64,000 nucleotides of DNA from Roseovarius sp. A-2 (GTDB lineage: Bacteria; Pseudomonadota; Alphaproteobacteria; Rhodobacterales; Rhodobacteraceae), in NCBI RefSeq assembly GCF_002072155.1, contig NZ_BDIY01000022.1:1-64000 (forward strand). Direction: 5' to 3'. The translations under genes were made by a program, and so were the position numbers. Shown one piece after another: positions 52,891-61,790 of this stretch (its first letter is position 1; each line of letters begins with the position of its first letter). The notes below the pieces were generated by a model. It searched no databases and was not told where the DNA came from. It was given only the letters and a program-made list of their open reading frames with translations.

Positions 52891-53591
52891 TGATGGACCG
52901 TACATTGAAAGCCCTGTCGCTGCTGCTGAGCTACCCCTCAACAGAGTTGCAGGAGGCAATGCCCGAGATCGCGGCCGTTCTGGCGCGTGACGCGCGCATC
53001 GAAGCAAGCCATCGCGCGGCGTTGCAAACGCTTACCGAAAACCTGGCGCAGGGCGATATCTACGCCCTGCAAGAGGGTTATGTGATGCTCTTCGACCGCT
53101 CGCGCAGCCTGTCGCTCAACCTCTTCGAGCATGTCCATGGCGAAAGCCGGGATCGGGGTGGCGCGATGGTCAGCCTGATCGAGACCTACCGGGAGGGCGG
53201 GGTCGAGCCCGCCACCTCGGAATTGCCCGATCACCTGCCGGTACTTCTGGAGTTCCTCTCCATGCGGCCCTTTGCCGAGGCACAGGACATCCTCGCCGAC
53301 GCGGCGCATATCCTCGACGCGCTCGGCACGCGACTGGAGCGGCGCGAAAGTGGTTACGCAGACGTTTTCAAGGCGCTATCGCAGCTTTCCGGAACGCAGC
53401 CCGACGCCGAGGCATTGACCGAGATGCTGGCGCAGCCCGACGACGACCCGACCGATCTCGAGGCGCTCGATGCGGTCTGGGAGGAAACCGAAGTTACCTT
53501 TGGCCCCGACCCGAATGGCGGCTGCCCGCAGGTCCGCGACATGCTGGCGGGCATGGACGCCCCCACCACACCCCTGAACAGGAGCGCATGA
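52890..53591 (+). CDS. narJ: nitrate reductase assembly chaperone
   Basis: 233-residue cytoplasmic chaperone of the TorD/NarJ family, which holds NarG until cofactor insertion and membrane attachment. Signature segments are LSLLLSYPSTELQ, LFEHVHGESRDRGGAMV and DHLPVLLEFLSM. The first two ATG codons (52890 and 52893) both follow narH directly. Confidence 0.95.
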   Translation: MMDRTLKALSLLLSYPSTELQEAMPEIAAVLARDARIEASHRAALQTLTENLAQGDIYALQEGYVMLFDRSRSLSLNLFEHVHGESRDRGGAMVSLIETYREGGVEPATSELPDHLPVLLEFLSMRPFAEAQDILADAAHILDALGTRLERRESGYADVFKALSQLSGTQPDAEALTEMLAQPDDDPTDLEALDAVWEETEVTFGPDPNGGCPQVRDMLAGMDAPTTPLNRSA

Positions 53592-53592
53592 C

Positions 53593-54378
53593 ATGTTCGG
53601 CAATTTCGATATCAATTTCATCATCTTCGGGGTCATGCCCTATATCGCGCTGACGGTGTTCCTCGTGGGTTCCGTCGTGCGCTATGAACGCGATCCCTTC
53701 ACCTGGAAAAGCTCTTCCAGCCAACTCTTGCGCCGCAAGCAACTGGTCTGGGGGTCCATTCTGTTTCACGTCGGTATTCTGACGGTATTCTTCGGCCATC
53801 TGATCGGTCTCTTCACGCCAATCTGGGTACTGGATGCGCTCGGTGTCCCCTATGGTCTGAAACAGTGGATGGCGGTTCTGATCGGCGGCCCGGCGGGCAT
53901 CGCCGCGCTCATTGGCTCGACCATGCTGTTGCACCGGCGGCTGGTCGATCCGCGCATTCGCGTGACCTCGACCACCCCGGATATCGTCATCATGGGGCTG
54001 ATCTGGCTTCAGCTTGCCATCGGCCTTCTGACCATCACGCAGACGCTCCAGCACATGGACGGGTCCGAGATGGTCCGCTTCATGACCTGGTCGCAAAGCG
54101 TGGTGACGTGGAACGTCAACGCCTGGGTCACGGTGGTGGACGTGCACTGGCTCTACAAGCTGCACATCTTCCTCGGGCTGATCATCACCATCCTGTTCCC
54201 ATTCACGCGGCTGGTGCATATCTGGTCGGGCTTCGCCGCCCCGGTCCGCTACCTGCTGACGCGCTCGGGTTACCAGATCGTGCGCTCGCGCCGTCGCCGC
54301 CCGCTTGAGGAGCGCCGTCATGCGTTCGACAAGCGGCAGGGCGAGAGCAGCCCCGCAACCACGACCCCGGCGGAGTAA
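53593..54378 (+). CDS. narI: nitrate reductase gamma subunit (cytochrome b)
   Basis: 261-residue di-heme membrane anchor with five hydrophobic helices. Heme-ligand histidines lie in SILFHVGILTVFFGHLIGL and in the DVHWLYKLHIFLGLII helix. It oxidises quinol at the periplasmic side and passes electrons to NarH. The C-terminus is extended by a charged tail. Starts one base after the narJ stop. Confidence 0.96.
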   Translation: MFGNFDINFIIFGVMPYIALTVFLVGSVVRYERDPFTWKSSSSQLLRRKQLVWGSILFHVGILTVFFGHLIGLFTPIWVLDALGVPYGLKQWMAVLIGGPAGIAALIGSTMLLHRRLVDPRIRVTSTTPDIVIMGLIWLQLAIGLLTITQTLQHMDGSEMVRFMTWSQSVVTWNVNAWVTVVDVHWLYKLHIFLGLIITILFPFTRLVHIWSGFAAPVRYLLTRSGYQIVRSRRRRPLEERRHAFDKRQGESSPATTTPAE

Positions 54379-54383
54379 GCGCG

Positions 54384-55178
54384 ATGAACGTGGCCCTTTT
54401 CCCCGATGTCGTCGTGAACGATGAGACCATCCCCTCGGCGGCGATTGCTGCCGAGGCCCAGAATCACACCGGTCCGCGCGAAAAGCCCGGCATCGCATGG
54501 CGCAAGGCCGCGCAGGCGCTGGCGATCCGTGCGCTTCTCTTGCAGGAGGCGCGGCGGCGCGGGCTCGTGCCCGATCCCGTGGAACTGGCCCCCGACCGGT
54601 TCGAGACCGAAGAGGAGGCACTGATCCGCGCCCTTCTGGACGAGGCGCTATCCATCGCGCCGGTGACGGAAGAGGCCGTGCGCGCCGAATGGGAAAAGGA
54701 CCCCGAGCGCTACCGCTCCGCCCCTCTATGGGACGTGTCGCACATCCTGTGCGCCTGCGACCCGCGCGATGACGAAGAGCGTGCATCAGCCGAGAGACGG
54801 GCAACGGCGCTGCTGGCCAAACTGGATGGTGAAGCCAAGGGCTTTGCCTCGGCCGCTCGCGAGAGCGATTGCGGATCGAAGAACGCGGGCGGCCATCTGG
54901 GGCAGCTTGGCCCCGACGACACCGTGCCCGAATTCGAGGCGGCGCTGCGCCAACTGGATGAGAGTAGCATAAGCCCTGCGCCGGTGCTTTCGCGGCACGG
55001 CTGGCACATCATCCGCCTGAACGCCATCGCTCCGGGGCAGGTCCTGCCCTATGATACTGTCCGACCCAAGATCGCGCAGGCACTGGAAAAGACGGCATGG
55101 GCACGCGCCTCGCGGGAGTTCGTCGAGACGCTGGCCGCAGGGGCCGCCATCACCGGCGCAAGCCTCGCGCCGATCTGA
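54384..55178 (+). CDS. parvulin-type peptidyl-prolyl isomerase
   Basis: 264-residue protein with a PpiC/rotamase domain at about 115-215: VSHILCACDPRDDEE, then FASAARESDCGSKNAGGHLG and the closing HGWHIIRLN. The N-terminal 110 residues are helical and resemble NifM/SurA-like chaperone arms. There is no signal peptide, so it acts in the cytoplasm, probably to help fold NarG or its partners. This gene follows narI in many alphaproteobacterial nar operons. Confidence 0.9.
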   Translation: MNVALFPDVVVNDETIPSAAIAAEAQNHTGPREKPGIAWRKAAQALAIRALLLQEARRRGLVPDPVELAPDRFETEEEALIRALLDEALSIAPVTEEAVRAEWEKDPERYRSAPLWDVSHILCACDPRDDEERASAERRATALLAKLDGEAKGFASAARESDCGSKNAGGHLGQLGPDDTVPEFEAALRQLDESSISPAPVLSRHGWHIIRLNAIAPGQVLPYDTVRPKIAQALEKTAWARASREFVETLAAGAAITGASLAPI

Positions 55179-55200
55179 ATCTTTGGGTGGGGTGCGGGTC

Positions 55201-55746
55201 ATGCAACAGTCTGATCAAGCACAGAACGGGGCCGGTCTTGTCCCTCTCGACCCGGGCCTGCCGACCTCGCCGATCGACTACCTGCATGCCGTGCATCTGT
55301 GCAAGCGCGAGCTTTGCGCCCTGCTGGAACGGATCGCAGATGGCGACCCCGCCCCCTCGGAAAATGTCGAGGCCGCGACAGCCTTCCTGTCGGATGAATT
55401 CCCGATCCACCTCGAGGATGAAGAGCAGGATCTTTTCCCCCTGTTGCGCCTGCGGTGCGAGCGGGACGACGACATCGACCGACTGCTTGACAAGCTGATG
55501 GACGACCATCGCCACGCGCATTTCGACGTCACCGGGGTAACAAGAATCCTGCAATCAGCGGCGTCAGGTCTGGGGGCTAAGGATATCACTGACCTGCGCC
55601 GGTTTGCAGGGCATGTGAGACGCCATCTTACCCTGGAGAAGGCCGTTCTCATGCCCTTTGCACGGCTTCGCCTGACCGAGGCCGATCTTGAAACGCTCCG
55701 TGCCTCCATGAGGCGGCGGCGCGGTCTTGAAACAAATACGGATTGA
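55201..55746 (+). CDS. hemerythrin-domain protein
   Basis: 181-residue helical protein with the hemerythrin HHE pattern: His in YLHAVHLCKRELC, DEFPIHLEDEEQDLFP (HLEDEEQ ligands), MDDHRHAHFD and GHVRRHLTLEKAVLMP. A di-iron site of this kind can sense or handle oxygen or nitric oxide or help repair iron-sulfur clusters, which would fit a nitrate-respiring locus. The start at 55201 agrees with the family N-terminus. Confidence 0.82.
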   Translation: MQQSDQAQNGAGLVPLDPGLPTSPIDYLHAVHLCKRELCALLERIADGDPAPSENVEAATAFLSDEFPIHLEDEEQDLFPLLRLRCERDDDIDRLLDKLMDDHRHAHFDVTGVTRILQSAASGLGAKDITDLRRFAGHVRRHLTLEKAVLMPFARLRLTEADLETLRASMRRRRGLETNTD

Positions 55747-55749
55747 TAA

Positions 55750-56367
55750 ATGCTGAACGACCTGCTTGAGCGCAACGTCCGATGGGCCAAGGCACGCCAT
55801 GTTGAGGATCCGGGCTATTTCACACGGCTTGCCGGACAGCAAGCGCCCGAGTTCTTCTGGATCGGCTGTTCGGACAGCCGGGTTCCGGCCAACGTGGTCG
55901 CGGGGCTTGATCCGGGCGAGGTCTTTGTGCATCGCAACGTCGCCAATATCATCCATTCCGCCGACATGAACCTGCTCTCGGCACTGGAATTCGCGGTCGA
56001 GACGTTAAGTGTGCGCGAGGTCATCGTCTGTGGTCATTACGGCTGCGGCGGGATCAAGGCCGCGACCGAGAACTTGCCGCATGGCCTTGCCGATCACTGG
56101 CTGGAGCCGATCCGGCGTCTCGCCCGCAGCTATGCCGTTGATCTCGCACGGGAATCGGATGCCGAGGCGCGGCGCGACAGGTTGTCGGAGTTGAATGTCG
56201 TTGAAGGGGTGCGGCGCGTTTGCGAGACCCCGATCCTGCAAGGCGCGTGGGCGCACAGGGCAGATCTGCGCGTGCATGGCCTGATCTACGGGTTGAAGGA
56301 CGGCCTGTTGCGCAATCTCGATTGCAGTATCGGGCCGGGGCATTTCACCAAGGAGACAAACGCATGA
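55750..56367 (+). CDS. beta-class carbonic anhydrase
   Basis: 205-residue zinc enzyme interconverting carbon dioxide and bicarbonate. Zinc ligands are in CSDSRVPANVV and HYGCGGIKAA (Cys, His, Cys), with the conserved Asp-Arg pair after the first Cys. The C-terminal YGLKDGLLRNL is typical. It sits inside the nar operon, 3 bp after the hemerythrin gene and overlapping moeA, so its expression is tied to nitrate respiration. The reason for this association is not known. Confidence 0.93.
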   Translation: MLNDLLERNVRWAKARHVEDPGYFTRLAGQQAPEFFWIGCSDSRVPANVVAGLDPGEVFVHRNVANIIHSADMNLLSALEFAVETLSVREVIVCGHYGCGGIKAATENLPHGLADHWLEPIRRLARSYAVDLARESDAEARRDRLSELNVVEGVRRVCETPILQGAWAHRADLRVHGLIYGLKDGLLRNLDCSIGPGHFTKETNA

Positions 56368-57641
56368 CGATCCATCGGGCAATCGAGACAGCGCACTGTG
56401 GATGTGACGGGCAAGACGCGCTCAAGCGCCTGATCGGCGTGGAGGAGGCGCTTGCCCGGGTCAAGACCCACACAGCACCCATTGAGGATGCCGAAACCCT
56501 GCCCCTTGACCGCGCGATTGGCAGGGTCCTCGCCCGACCGGTCTTGGCGGGGGAGATGGCCCCGGCTTTTGACAACGCCGCAATGGATGGCTACGCGATC
56601 GCGACCTCTGATCTGACGGGTGAGGGGCCTTGGTCCCTGCCGGTGGCGGCACGCGTCCCCGCAGGCGAGAGCGCCGCCGCTTTGGTGCGCGGCACGGTGG
56701 CCCGCATCTTCACCGGTGCACCGGTCCCCGAGGGGGCCGACGCCGTGGTGATGCAGGAAGAAGTTGCGCGCGACGGGGAGGCTATCCAGTTCCTGCGGCG
56801 CCCTGTGTCGGGCCTGAACATCCGCGCGGCGGGCAGCGATATGGCCGAGGGCGCAGAGGTGCTGGCCAAAGGCGCGCGGCTCGGAGATCGGGCGATCGCC
56901 GCTTGTGCCGCCGCAGGGGCGGATCATGTCGATGTCATGCGCCGATTGCGCGTTGCACTGCTGGTGACCGGCGACGAGGTCCGGCAGGCGGGCTCATTGC
57001 GTACCGCCGCGCAGATTCCGGATGTGAACGGTCCGATGCTGAAGGCGGCGCTGCGGCGCGCAGATATCGAGCTTGTCGCCACCGTACTCGGGGCCGATAG
57101 CCGCGCGGGATTGACCCGGCAATTAGGCGATCTTGCCGAAAGGGCCGATCTGGTCATCACCACCGGCGGAATTTCGGTCGGGGAGGAGGATCACGTAAAA
57201 CCAGCCTTTGCTGCGTTGCAGGGCCAGACCCTCTTCAGCGGTGTGGCGATCAAGCCGGGCAAGCCGGTCTCGGTCGGCCGGATCGGCACCACCGTCTGGC
57301 TTGGCCTGCCTGGCAATCCGCTCTCGGCCTTCGTGACATGGCAGGTCTTTGGCTTGGCTCTGGTCCGGGCCCTGACCGGTGCGGCCGATACCGAGCTGGC
57401 CCGGCGGCACGTCATCACCGACGCCGCCATCCACCGCAAAGCTGGTCGCTGCGAGTTCAGGCCCGCTACACTTGCCGGTTTCGACGTCGATGGCAGGGAA
57501 GTCATCAATTTCGAGAATGCCACCCATTCGAGCCGTGTCGCGCGGTTGTCGCAGACCGACGGGTTAATGATCCTGCCCGCCGAGGTCGCGCATCTGCCCA
57601 AGGGCGCGCGCGTCCTGTTTCAACCCTTTGCCCGAATCTGA
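56364..57641 (+). CDS. moeA: molybdopterin molybdenumtransferase
   Basis: 425-residue MoeA that inserts molybdenum into molybdopterin. Typical features are DNAAMDGYA, ARIFTGAPVPEGADAV, TGDEV, ITTGGISVGEEDHV, KPGKPV and GLPGNPLSAFVTW. ATG 56364 overlaps the carbonic anhydrase stop (ATGA) with AAGGAG upstream; the N-terminal 25 residues before the family match include CGC and a variable segment. It completes the cofactor needed by NarG, explaining its place at the end of the operon. Confidence 0.94.
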   Translation: MTIHRAIETAHCGCDGQDALKRLIGVEEALARVKTHTAPIEDAETLPLDRAIGRVLARPVLAGEMAPAFDNAAMDGYAIATSDLTGEGPWSLPVAARVPAGESAAALVRGTVARIFTGAPVPEGADAVVMQEEVARDGEAIQFLRRPVSGLNIRAAGSDMAEGAEVLAKGARLGDRAIAACAAAGADHVDVMRRLRVALLVTGDEVRQAGSLRTAAQIPDVNGPMLKAALRRADIELVATVLGADSRAGLTRQLGDLAERADLVITTGGISVGEEDHVKPAFAALQGQTLFSGVAIKPGKPVSVGRIGTTVWLGLPGNPLSAFVTWQVFGLALVRALTGAADTELARRHVITDAAIHRKAGRCEFRPATLAGFDVDGREVINFENATHSSRVARLSQTDGLMILPAEVAHLPKGARVLFQPFARI

Positions 57642-57652
57642 GAAACCGCCAG

Positions 57653-57750
57653 ATGAATCTTGCCTGCACAATGGCCTCGGGGCGGGGGGATACGGACCTG
57701 TTGCTCGCCGGGCTGGCCGCCGATCTCTACGTGATCGGGCTGCGATGCTG
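57653..57750 (+). pseudogene. DUF2478 protein N-terminal fragment
   Basis: From an ATG 11 bp after moeA, the reading frame gives MNLACTMASGRGDTDLLLAG and then LAADLYVIGLR, matching the start of DUF2478 proteins, which accompany molybdenum and nitrogen-oxide genes. After about 30 codons the match ends and the frame runs into unrelated sequence. It is best read as a truncated gene. The end given is approximate. Confidence 0.5.
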
Positions 57751-57852
57751 CCGTGCGACCCCGGCCATCGCGAGGCCGAGAATTACGAGAATTACCGAAA
57801 GACCGATGCTTATCTGGCGCTCCCTGGTTGTCAGCGTGCCGATCATGACCAT
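57727..57852 (-). CDS. small single-helix membrane protein downstream of nsrR
   Basis: A 41-codon frame on the same strand as nsrR, 45 bp after its stop, encodes MVMIGTLTTRERQ, a strongly hydrophobic helix (ISIGLSVILVILGLAMAGVA) and a short basic tail. GGA occurs at suitable distance before the ATG. Topology and location suggest a bona fide small protein, perhaps in the NsrR transcript, but no family is recognised and it overlaps the antisense DUF2478 remnant. Confidence 0.42.
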   Translation of the reverse strand: MVMIGTLTTRERQISIGLSVILVILGLAMAGVARQHRSPIT

Positions 57853-57897
57853 GGGGGATATCCTTTACTCGTCATTCCCAAGCCAAATGTCTTTCTT

Positions 57898-58314
57898 TCA
57901 GGTCGTTTCAAGTGGTTTTAGCGCGATATCGGCGAGCGTTGCGCGATCGAGGTCGGCCAAGAAGGCGTTCTCCGCAGCGCGCAGGCGGCTTTTGAGCTGA
58001 CAGTGTCCATCTAGCGTGCAGGCGCCGCCATCGGCGCCCAAACACTCCACGAGCGGTTGGCCCTCTTCAAGCACGCGAATGATGGTGCCGAGCCTGATAT
58101 CGCATGCCGGTTGCGCGAGAACCGCACCACCGCCGCCCCCGCGGCGCGTCTCGATTATTCCCGCCCTCGCAAGGCGCTGCATGATCTTGGCCAAGTGGTT
58201 GCGCGACAACTCGAACTCGTCTGCCAACCCGGCGGTCGAGAAGGCCCGATCCGGAGTGCTGGCCATGCGCATCAGCATGCGCAAACCGTAATCGGTGAAG
58301 GAGGTGAGGCGCAT
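57898..58314 (-). CDS. nsrR: Rrf2 family nitric-oxide-sensing repressor NsrR
   Basis: 138-residue winged-helix repressor with an iron-sulfur cluster. The N-terminus MRLTSFTDYGLRMLMRMA and the recognition helix region SRNHLAKIMQRLARAG are typical; cluster cysteines occur in ECLGADGGACTLDGHC. Nitric oxide attacks the cluster and releases target genes. It converges with the nar operon. A palindromic operator lies 19 bp upstream of the ATG. Confidence 0.9.
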   Translation of the reverse strand: MRLTSFTDYGLRMLMRMASTPDRAFSTAGLADEFELSRNHLAKIMQRLARAGIIETRRGGGGGAVLAQPACDIRLGTIIRVLEEGQPLVECLGADGGACTLDGHCQLKSRLRAAENAFLADLDRATLADIALKPLETT

Positions 58315-58332
58315 GTAGCGTGATCCCGCTCT

Positions 58333-58359
58333 TTAATAAGTATTTTTAATACCTATTAA
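58333..58359. promoter_or_regulatory. NsrR-type palindrome upstream of nsrR
   Basis: A 27-bp near-perfect palindrome (TTAATAAGTATT on the left, AATACCTATTAA on the right, one mismatch in 12-bp arms, centre at 58346). It resembles the NsrR consensus of AT-rich 11-1-11 inverted repeats. It sits between nsrR and the globin-like remnant, so it could have served both. Confidence 0.6.
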
Positions 58360-58448
58360 TGGCCGTACCGTCAAAAACAAGAGGATATCACGCAATTACA
58401 ACAAAAACTGACGGCAACTCACCGCAGATCATTTCTGCCGGGCCTGCG

Positions 58449-58511
58449 ATGACCGCCGCGGTTACGGAGGAAACAGGCCTCACCGACGAGTTTCTACACG
58501 ATCTCAGTTAA
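58449..58511 (+). pseudogene. possible truncated-hemoglobin N-terminal remnant
   Basis: Twenty codons, MTAAVTEETGLTDEFLHDLS and then stop, resemble the N-terminus of group III truncated hemoglobins (VTERTG-I-DE pattern) that NsrR controls in related bacteria. Nothing of the globin body is left before a terminator at 58587. The call rests on a short match plus context. Confidence 0.35.
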
Positions 58512-58586
58512 GATGAACAAGAAGTCCGGAACATCTAAATATGCTGTTGAAAGGTTGGGCAAAGCACACTTACAGTCTGCACAGAT

Positions 58587-58628
58587 GCGCTGGCGGCCAC
58601 CTCTCAGGTCGCCAGCGCAACATTTTTT
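58587..58628 (+). terminator. rho-independent terminator
   Basis: A 9-bp stem (GCGCTGGCG / CGCCAGCGC) with an inner ACCT/AGGT pair is followed by AACATTTTTT. No intact gene precedes it on this strand; it probably ended the lost globin-like gene. Confidence 0.8.
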
Positions 58629-58718
58629 CAAGGCAAGGCGACCAACCGAGACTTGTGAATAACGACCTGACACTTCAGGCTCCGCATATCAGCGAAACGT
58701 CTTTTGGGAGGATCCAAG

Positions 58719-59678
58719 TTGAACATGAAACTAAAGGCAACAGTGGCGGCCATCGTCCTCACAACCGCTGCCATCTCGGCAGCATCTGCAGAGACCCGCG
58801 TCACCTACAAGTCGGCCAAGACCGGATCGTCCTACTATCAGATGGGCGTCGAACTGGCCGAAGCCTTGAAGGTCGGCACCGACGGCGACATCTCCGTCAC
58901 CATCGAGGAAAGCCAAGGCTCCGTCCAGAACGTAATGGAAGTCAGGGCGCGGGGCGGCGATTACGTCTTCACCACGCCTCCTGCGCTTGTCGGCCTCGCA
59001 CAGCAGGGTAAGGCCATGTTCGAGGGCAAGAGCGCCCCCGCGTTTGATGACATTCGCGCCCTTTTTCCAATCCCGTCGCTGACCATGCATTTCGTGATGT
59101 CACAAGACAGTGGTGTGACCGATCTGATGGGTCTGGAAGGCAAGACGATCCTGCTTGGCAAGGGAACCTTCGGCGCGACCGAGGGCGAAAAATATCTCAA
59201 CCTTTTCAACTTGGCCGACAGCGTAAAAATCGCAGATGCCGAGCTGTCCAACGCGGTCGCAGCCCTCAAAAACGGACAGATCGACGGGTTTGTCACCGCG
59301 GGCTCCTGGCCCGCGCCGAACGTGATCGAAGCCGCAGCCTCTACGCCCGTTACTGTGCTGTCCCTGACCGGCGAACAGCTGGCCGAGACCAAGCGCACCA
59401 AAATGACGATCCCAGCGGGCACTTACGCAGGTCAGGAGAGCGACATCACAACGACGTCGCTGCCTGTCGTGGCCTACACGACCACAAAAATGGACGACGA
59501 CACGGCTTATGAGTTGACCAAGACCTATTGGGAAAGCAAAGCCAAACTGAGCGAGACGTCCCGTTGGTGGAACGGTGTTGACCAAGCCCTGCTGAGCAAT
59601 ATTACAGGCAAGATCCATCCCGGTGCCGTGCGCTACTACGATGAAGCGGGCATCGAACTGAGTGACGTGCAGAAATAA
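58719..59678 (+). CDS. TAXI family TRAP transporter solute-binding protein
   Basis: 319-residue periplasmic receptor. Signal peptide at about 1-24 (ending SAASAE), then TAXI-type features: TGSSYYQMGVELAEAL, the SQGSVQNVMEVRARGGDY region and, later, GKGTFGATEGEKY and DGFVTAGSWPAPNV. It would bind an organic anion or amino acid for the fused permease downstream. TTG 58719 has the best spacing from GGGAGGA; ATG 58725 is the alternative. Confidence 0.9.
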   Translation: MNMKLKATVAAIVLTTAAISAASAETRVTYKSAKTGSSYYQMGVELAEALKVGTDGDISVTIEESQGSVQNVMEVRARGGDYVFTTPPALVGLAQQGKAMFEGKSAPAFDDIRALFPIPSLTMHFVMSQDSGVTDLMGLEGKTILLGKGTFGATEGEKYLNLFNLADSVKIADAELSNAVAALKNGQIDGFVTAGSWPAPNVIEAAASTPVTVLSLTGEQLAETKRTKMTIPAGTYAGQESDITTTSLPVVAYTTTKMDDDTAYELTKTYWESKAKLSETSRWWNGVDQALLSNITGKIHPGAVRYYDEAGIELSDVQK

Positions 59679-59695
59679 CGCCGTCCCCTCGACGG

Positions 59696-59720
59696 GGCCG
59701 GGCATCGAGCCCGGCCTTTT
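59696..59720 (+). terminator. hairpin between TAXI receptor and permease genes
   Basis: GGCCGGG / CCCGGCC stem, 7-base loop, followed by TTTT. It lies 18 bp after the receptor stop and may lower expression of the permease relative to the receptor. Confidence 0.7.
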
Positions 59721-59747
59721 CTCCCGGTTTTTCAAGAGACTTCATCA

Positions 59748-61532
59748 ATGTATGATATCTTCAAGGGCCGCATAGCCGCGGCTTTCTGGCTGATCCTTGC
59801 GGCCGCATTGGTGGCATACCACCTTGCATTGGTTTTCTCGGGCCTCGTCCCCAATCTGGTCAGCCGCCCGCTGCACATGGCATTCCTTCTGCCGTTCGTG
59901 CTGGTACTGGGTAATTCAAGTCGCTGGGGGACGATCAGCGGCATTATACTGGCAGCCTTCGGTATCGCCGCGGCGCTTTGGGTTGCGGTCAATCATGACC
60001 GGTTGGCGGATCAGTACGGATTCCTCGAAGGCAACCTTCAGATCGCAATCGCGATCACACTGCTCGTGGTGACACTCGAAGCCGCACGCCGCGCCATTGG
60101 CTGGCCTCTGCCACTGGTCGCCGCGACTGCCCTGCTTTACGGGCTTTACGGTCAGTACATTCCGGGCCAGTTCGGCCATTCCGGCACCCCGATTGCCAGT
60201 TTTCTTGGCACGCTTACCATTGCCGAAGGTGGCATCTGGGGCTCGCTCACGGGAGTGTCCGTCGGGGTGGTTGCGATCTTCGTCATCTTCGGCGCAGTGC
60301 TGAACGCGGGAGAGGCTGGTCAGGGATTCATGAACGTAGCTGCCGCTGCGGCCGGACGCCTAAAGGGCGGAGGCGCGAAGGTGTCCGTAATCTCCTCCGC
60401 GCTATTCGGTTCGATTTCCGGCTCCGCCTCCGCCAATGTCGCCTCGACCGGGGCCATCACCCTGCCCGCGATGAACAAACTTGGCTACCCTAAGCGCCTG
60501 GCCGCCGCGGTCGAGGCGGTTGCGTCCTCTGGCGGGCAGATCATGCCACCGCTAATGGGGGCGGGTGCCTTCGTCATGGTCGAGTTAACGGGCATCCCCT
60601 ACACGTCGATCATGGCGGCGGCGATCTTGCCCGCTTTTCTCTACTTCCTCGCCGTCTGGGTTGGCATCAATGCCTACGCCACCCGCTTCGACCTCAAGGG
60701 GGTGGACGCGGCAGACCGGCCCAAGCGGCGCGATGTCATCATTACGTCGCTCTTTTTCCTCGTGCCATTTTCGGTCTTGCTCTGGGCGATGTTCGGGGCA
60801 AAGTTTACGCCGGAATATGCCGCCGCGCTGGCGATCCTTGCTAGTGCCGTGCTGCTCTTCTTCAACGCGGACTTCGAATTTCGCCCCGCTCAGATCGCCC
60901 GGCGGTTCAACGATGCGGTGATGAATGCCGCCCGGCAAGTGTCGATGATTGCGGCCATCATTCTGTGCGCCTCAATCATCATCGGTGTGCTTGCAATCAC
61001 CGGTTTGGGCGTCAAGATTACGTCGCTCATCCTTGAAGGATCGGGGGGTTTGCTTTGGCCATCGCTGCTCCTGACCGCTCTCGCCTGTCTTATCCTGGGG
61101 ATGGAGGTGCCAACGACGGCGGCTTATGTCATCTGCGTGTCCGTTGCCGGTCCGGCACTCACCCAACTAGGTTTGGGCCCCTTGCAGGCGCATCTCTTCG
61201 TCTTCTGGTTCGCTTTACTCTCTACGATTACGCCGCCCGTCTGCGGAGCGGTGTTCATCGCGGCAGGGATGATTGGGGAAAATTGGCTGAAGGTCGCGCT
61301 GACCGCGATGGCGTTGGGCGTCGGACTCTATCTCATTCCGCTTGGCATGGTCGCTAACCCCGACGTGCTCCGGCTGGCCGAAGAACCTGGCGCCGCGATC
61401 GTTGCGATGCTGCGGGTCGCCTTGGGCCTGACGCTTGTGTCTTACGGCCTGATTAGTGCCCGCGAGGTTTTCAAGACCGTCTTGGCGGTCAGTGCCGGAC
61501 TGGCAGTGATATTTTCGGGCATCTATATCTGA
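59748..61532 (+). CDS. TRAP transporter fused permease (4TM/12TM)
   Basis: 594-residue membrane protein with about 16-18 hydrophobic helices. The first 150 residues are the DctQ-like part; the DctM-like large subunit follows, with SSALFGSISGSASANVASTG and SGGQIMPPLMGAGAFVM as its signatures. It uses an ion gradient to import the ligand held by the TAXI receptor. The substrate is not known. Confidence 0.92.
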   Translation: MYDIFKGRIAAAFWLILAAALVAYHLALVFSGLVPNLVSRPLHMAFLLPFVLVLGNSSRWGTISGIILAAFGIAAALWVAVNHDRLADQYGFLEGNLQIAIAITLLVVTLEAARRAIGWPLPLVAATALLYGLYGQYIPGQFGHSGTPIASFLGTLTIAEGGIWGSLTGVSVGVVAIFVIFGAVLNAGEAGQGFMNVAAAAAGRLKGGGAKVSVISSALFGSISGSASANVASTGAITLPAMNKLGYPKRLAAAVEAVASSGGQIMPPLMGAGAFVMVELTGIPYTSIMAAAILPAFLYFLAVWVGINAYATRFDLKGVDAADRPKRRDVIITSLFFLVPFSVLLWAMFGAKFTPEYAAALAILASAVLLFFNADFEFRPAQIARRFNDAVMNAARQVSMIAAIILCASIIIGVLAITGLGVKITSLILEGSGGLLWPSLLLTALACLILGMEVPTTAAYVICVSVAGPALTQLGLGPLQAHLFVFWFALLSTITPPVCGAVFIAAGMIGENWLKVALTAMALGVGLYLIPLGMVANPDVLRLAEEPGAAIVAMLRVALGLTLVSYGLISAREVFKTVLAVSAGLAVIFSGIYI

Positions 61533-61790
61533 TGCCTTCCGGCTGGCGGACGATGACAGAGGCCCTTGGAAAATGCTACGCGGCGCATGAATGGCTGGTC
61601 TCGTGAAGCGCGGCGCAGCACCGGCGCTATCGATCAATGGCGATTCAGGACCGCCATTGCCATGCCACGCGACCAAGACCGGACTTATGCTGCCCCACAT
61701 CCGAGGTCTGGAGAAAGCCCACTCTGACGGGGAATGCGTCCCCAGCGGAAGCCGGCGCCAGCACGTATTCACCTGCACTGCCAACGCTGT

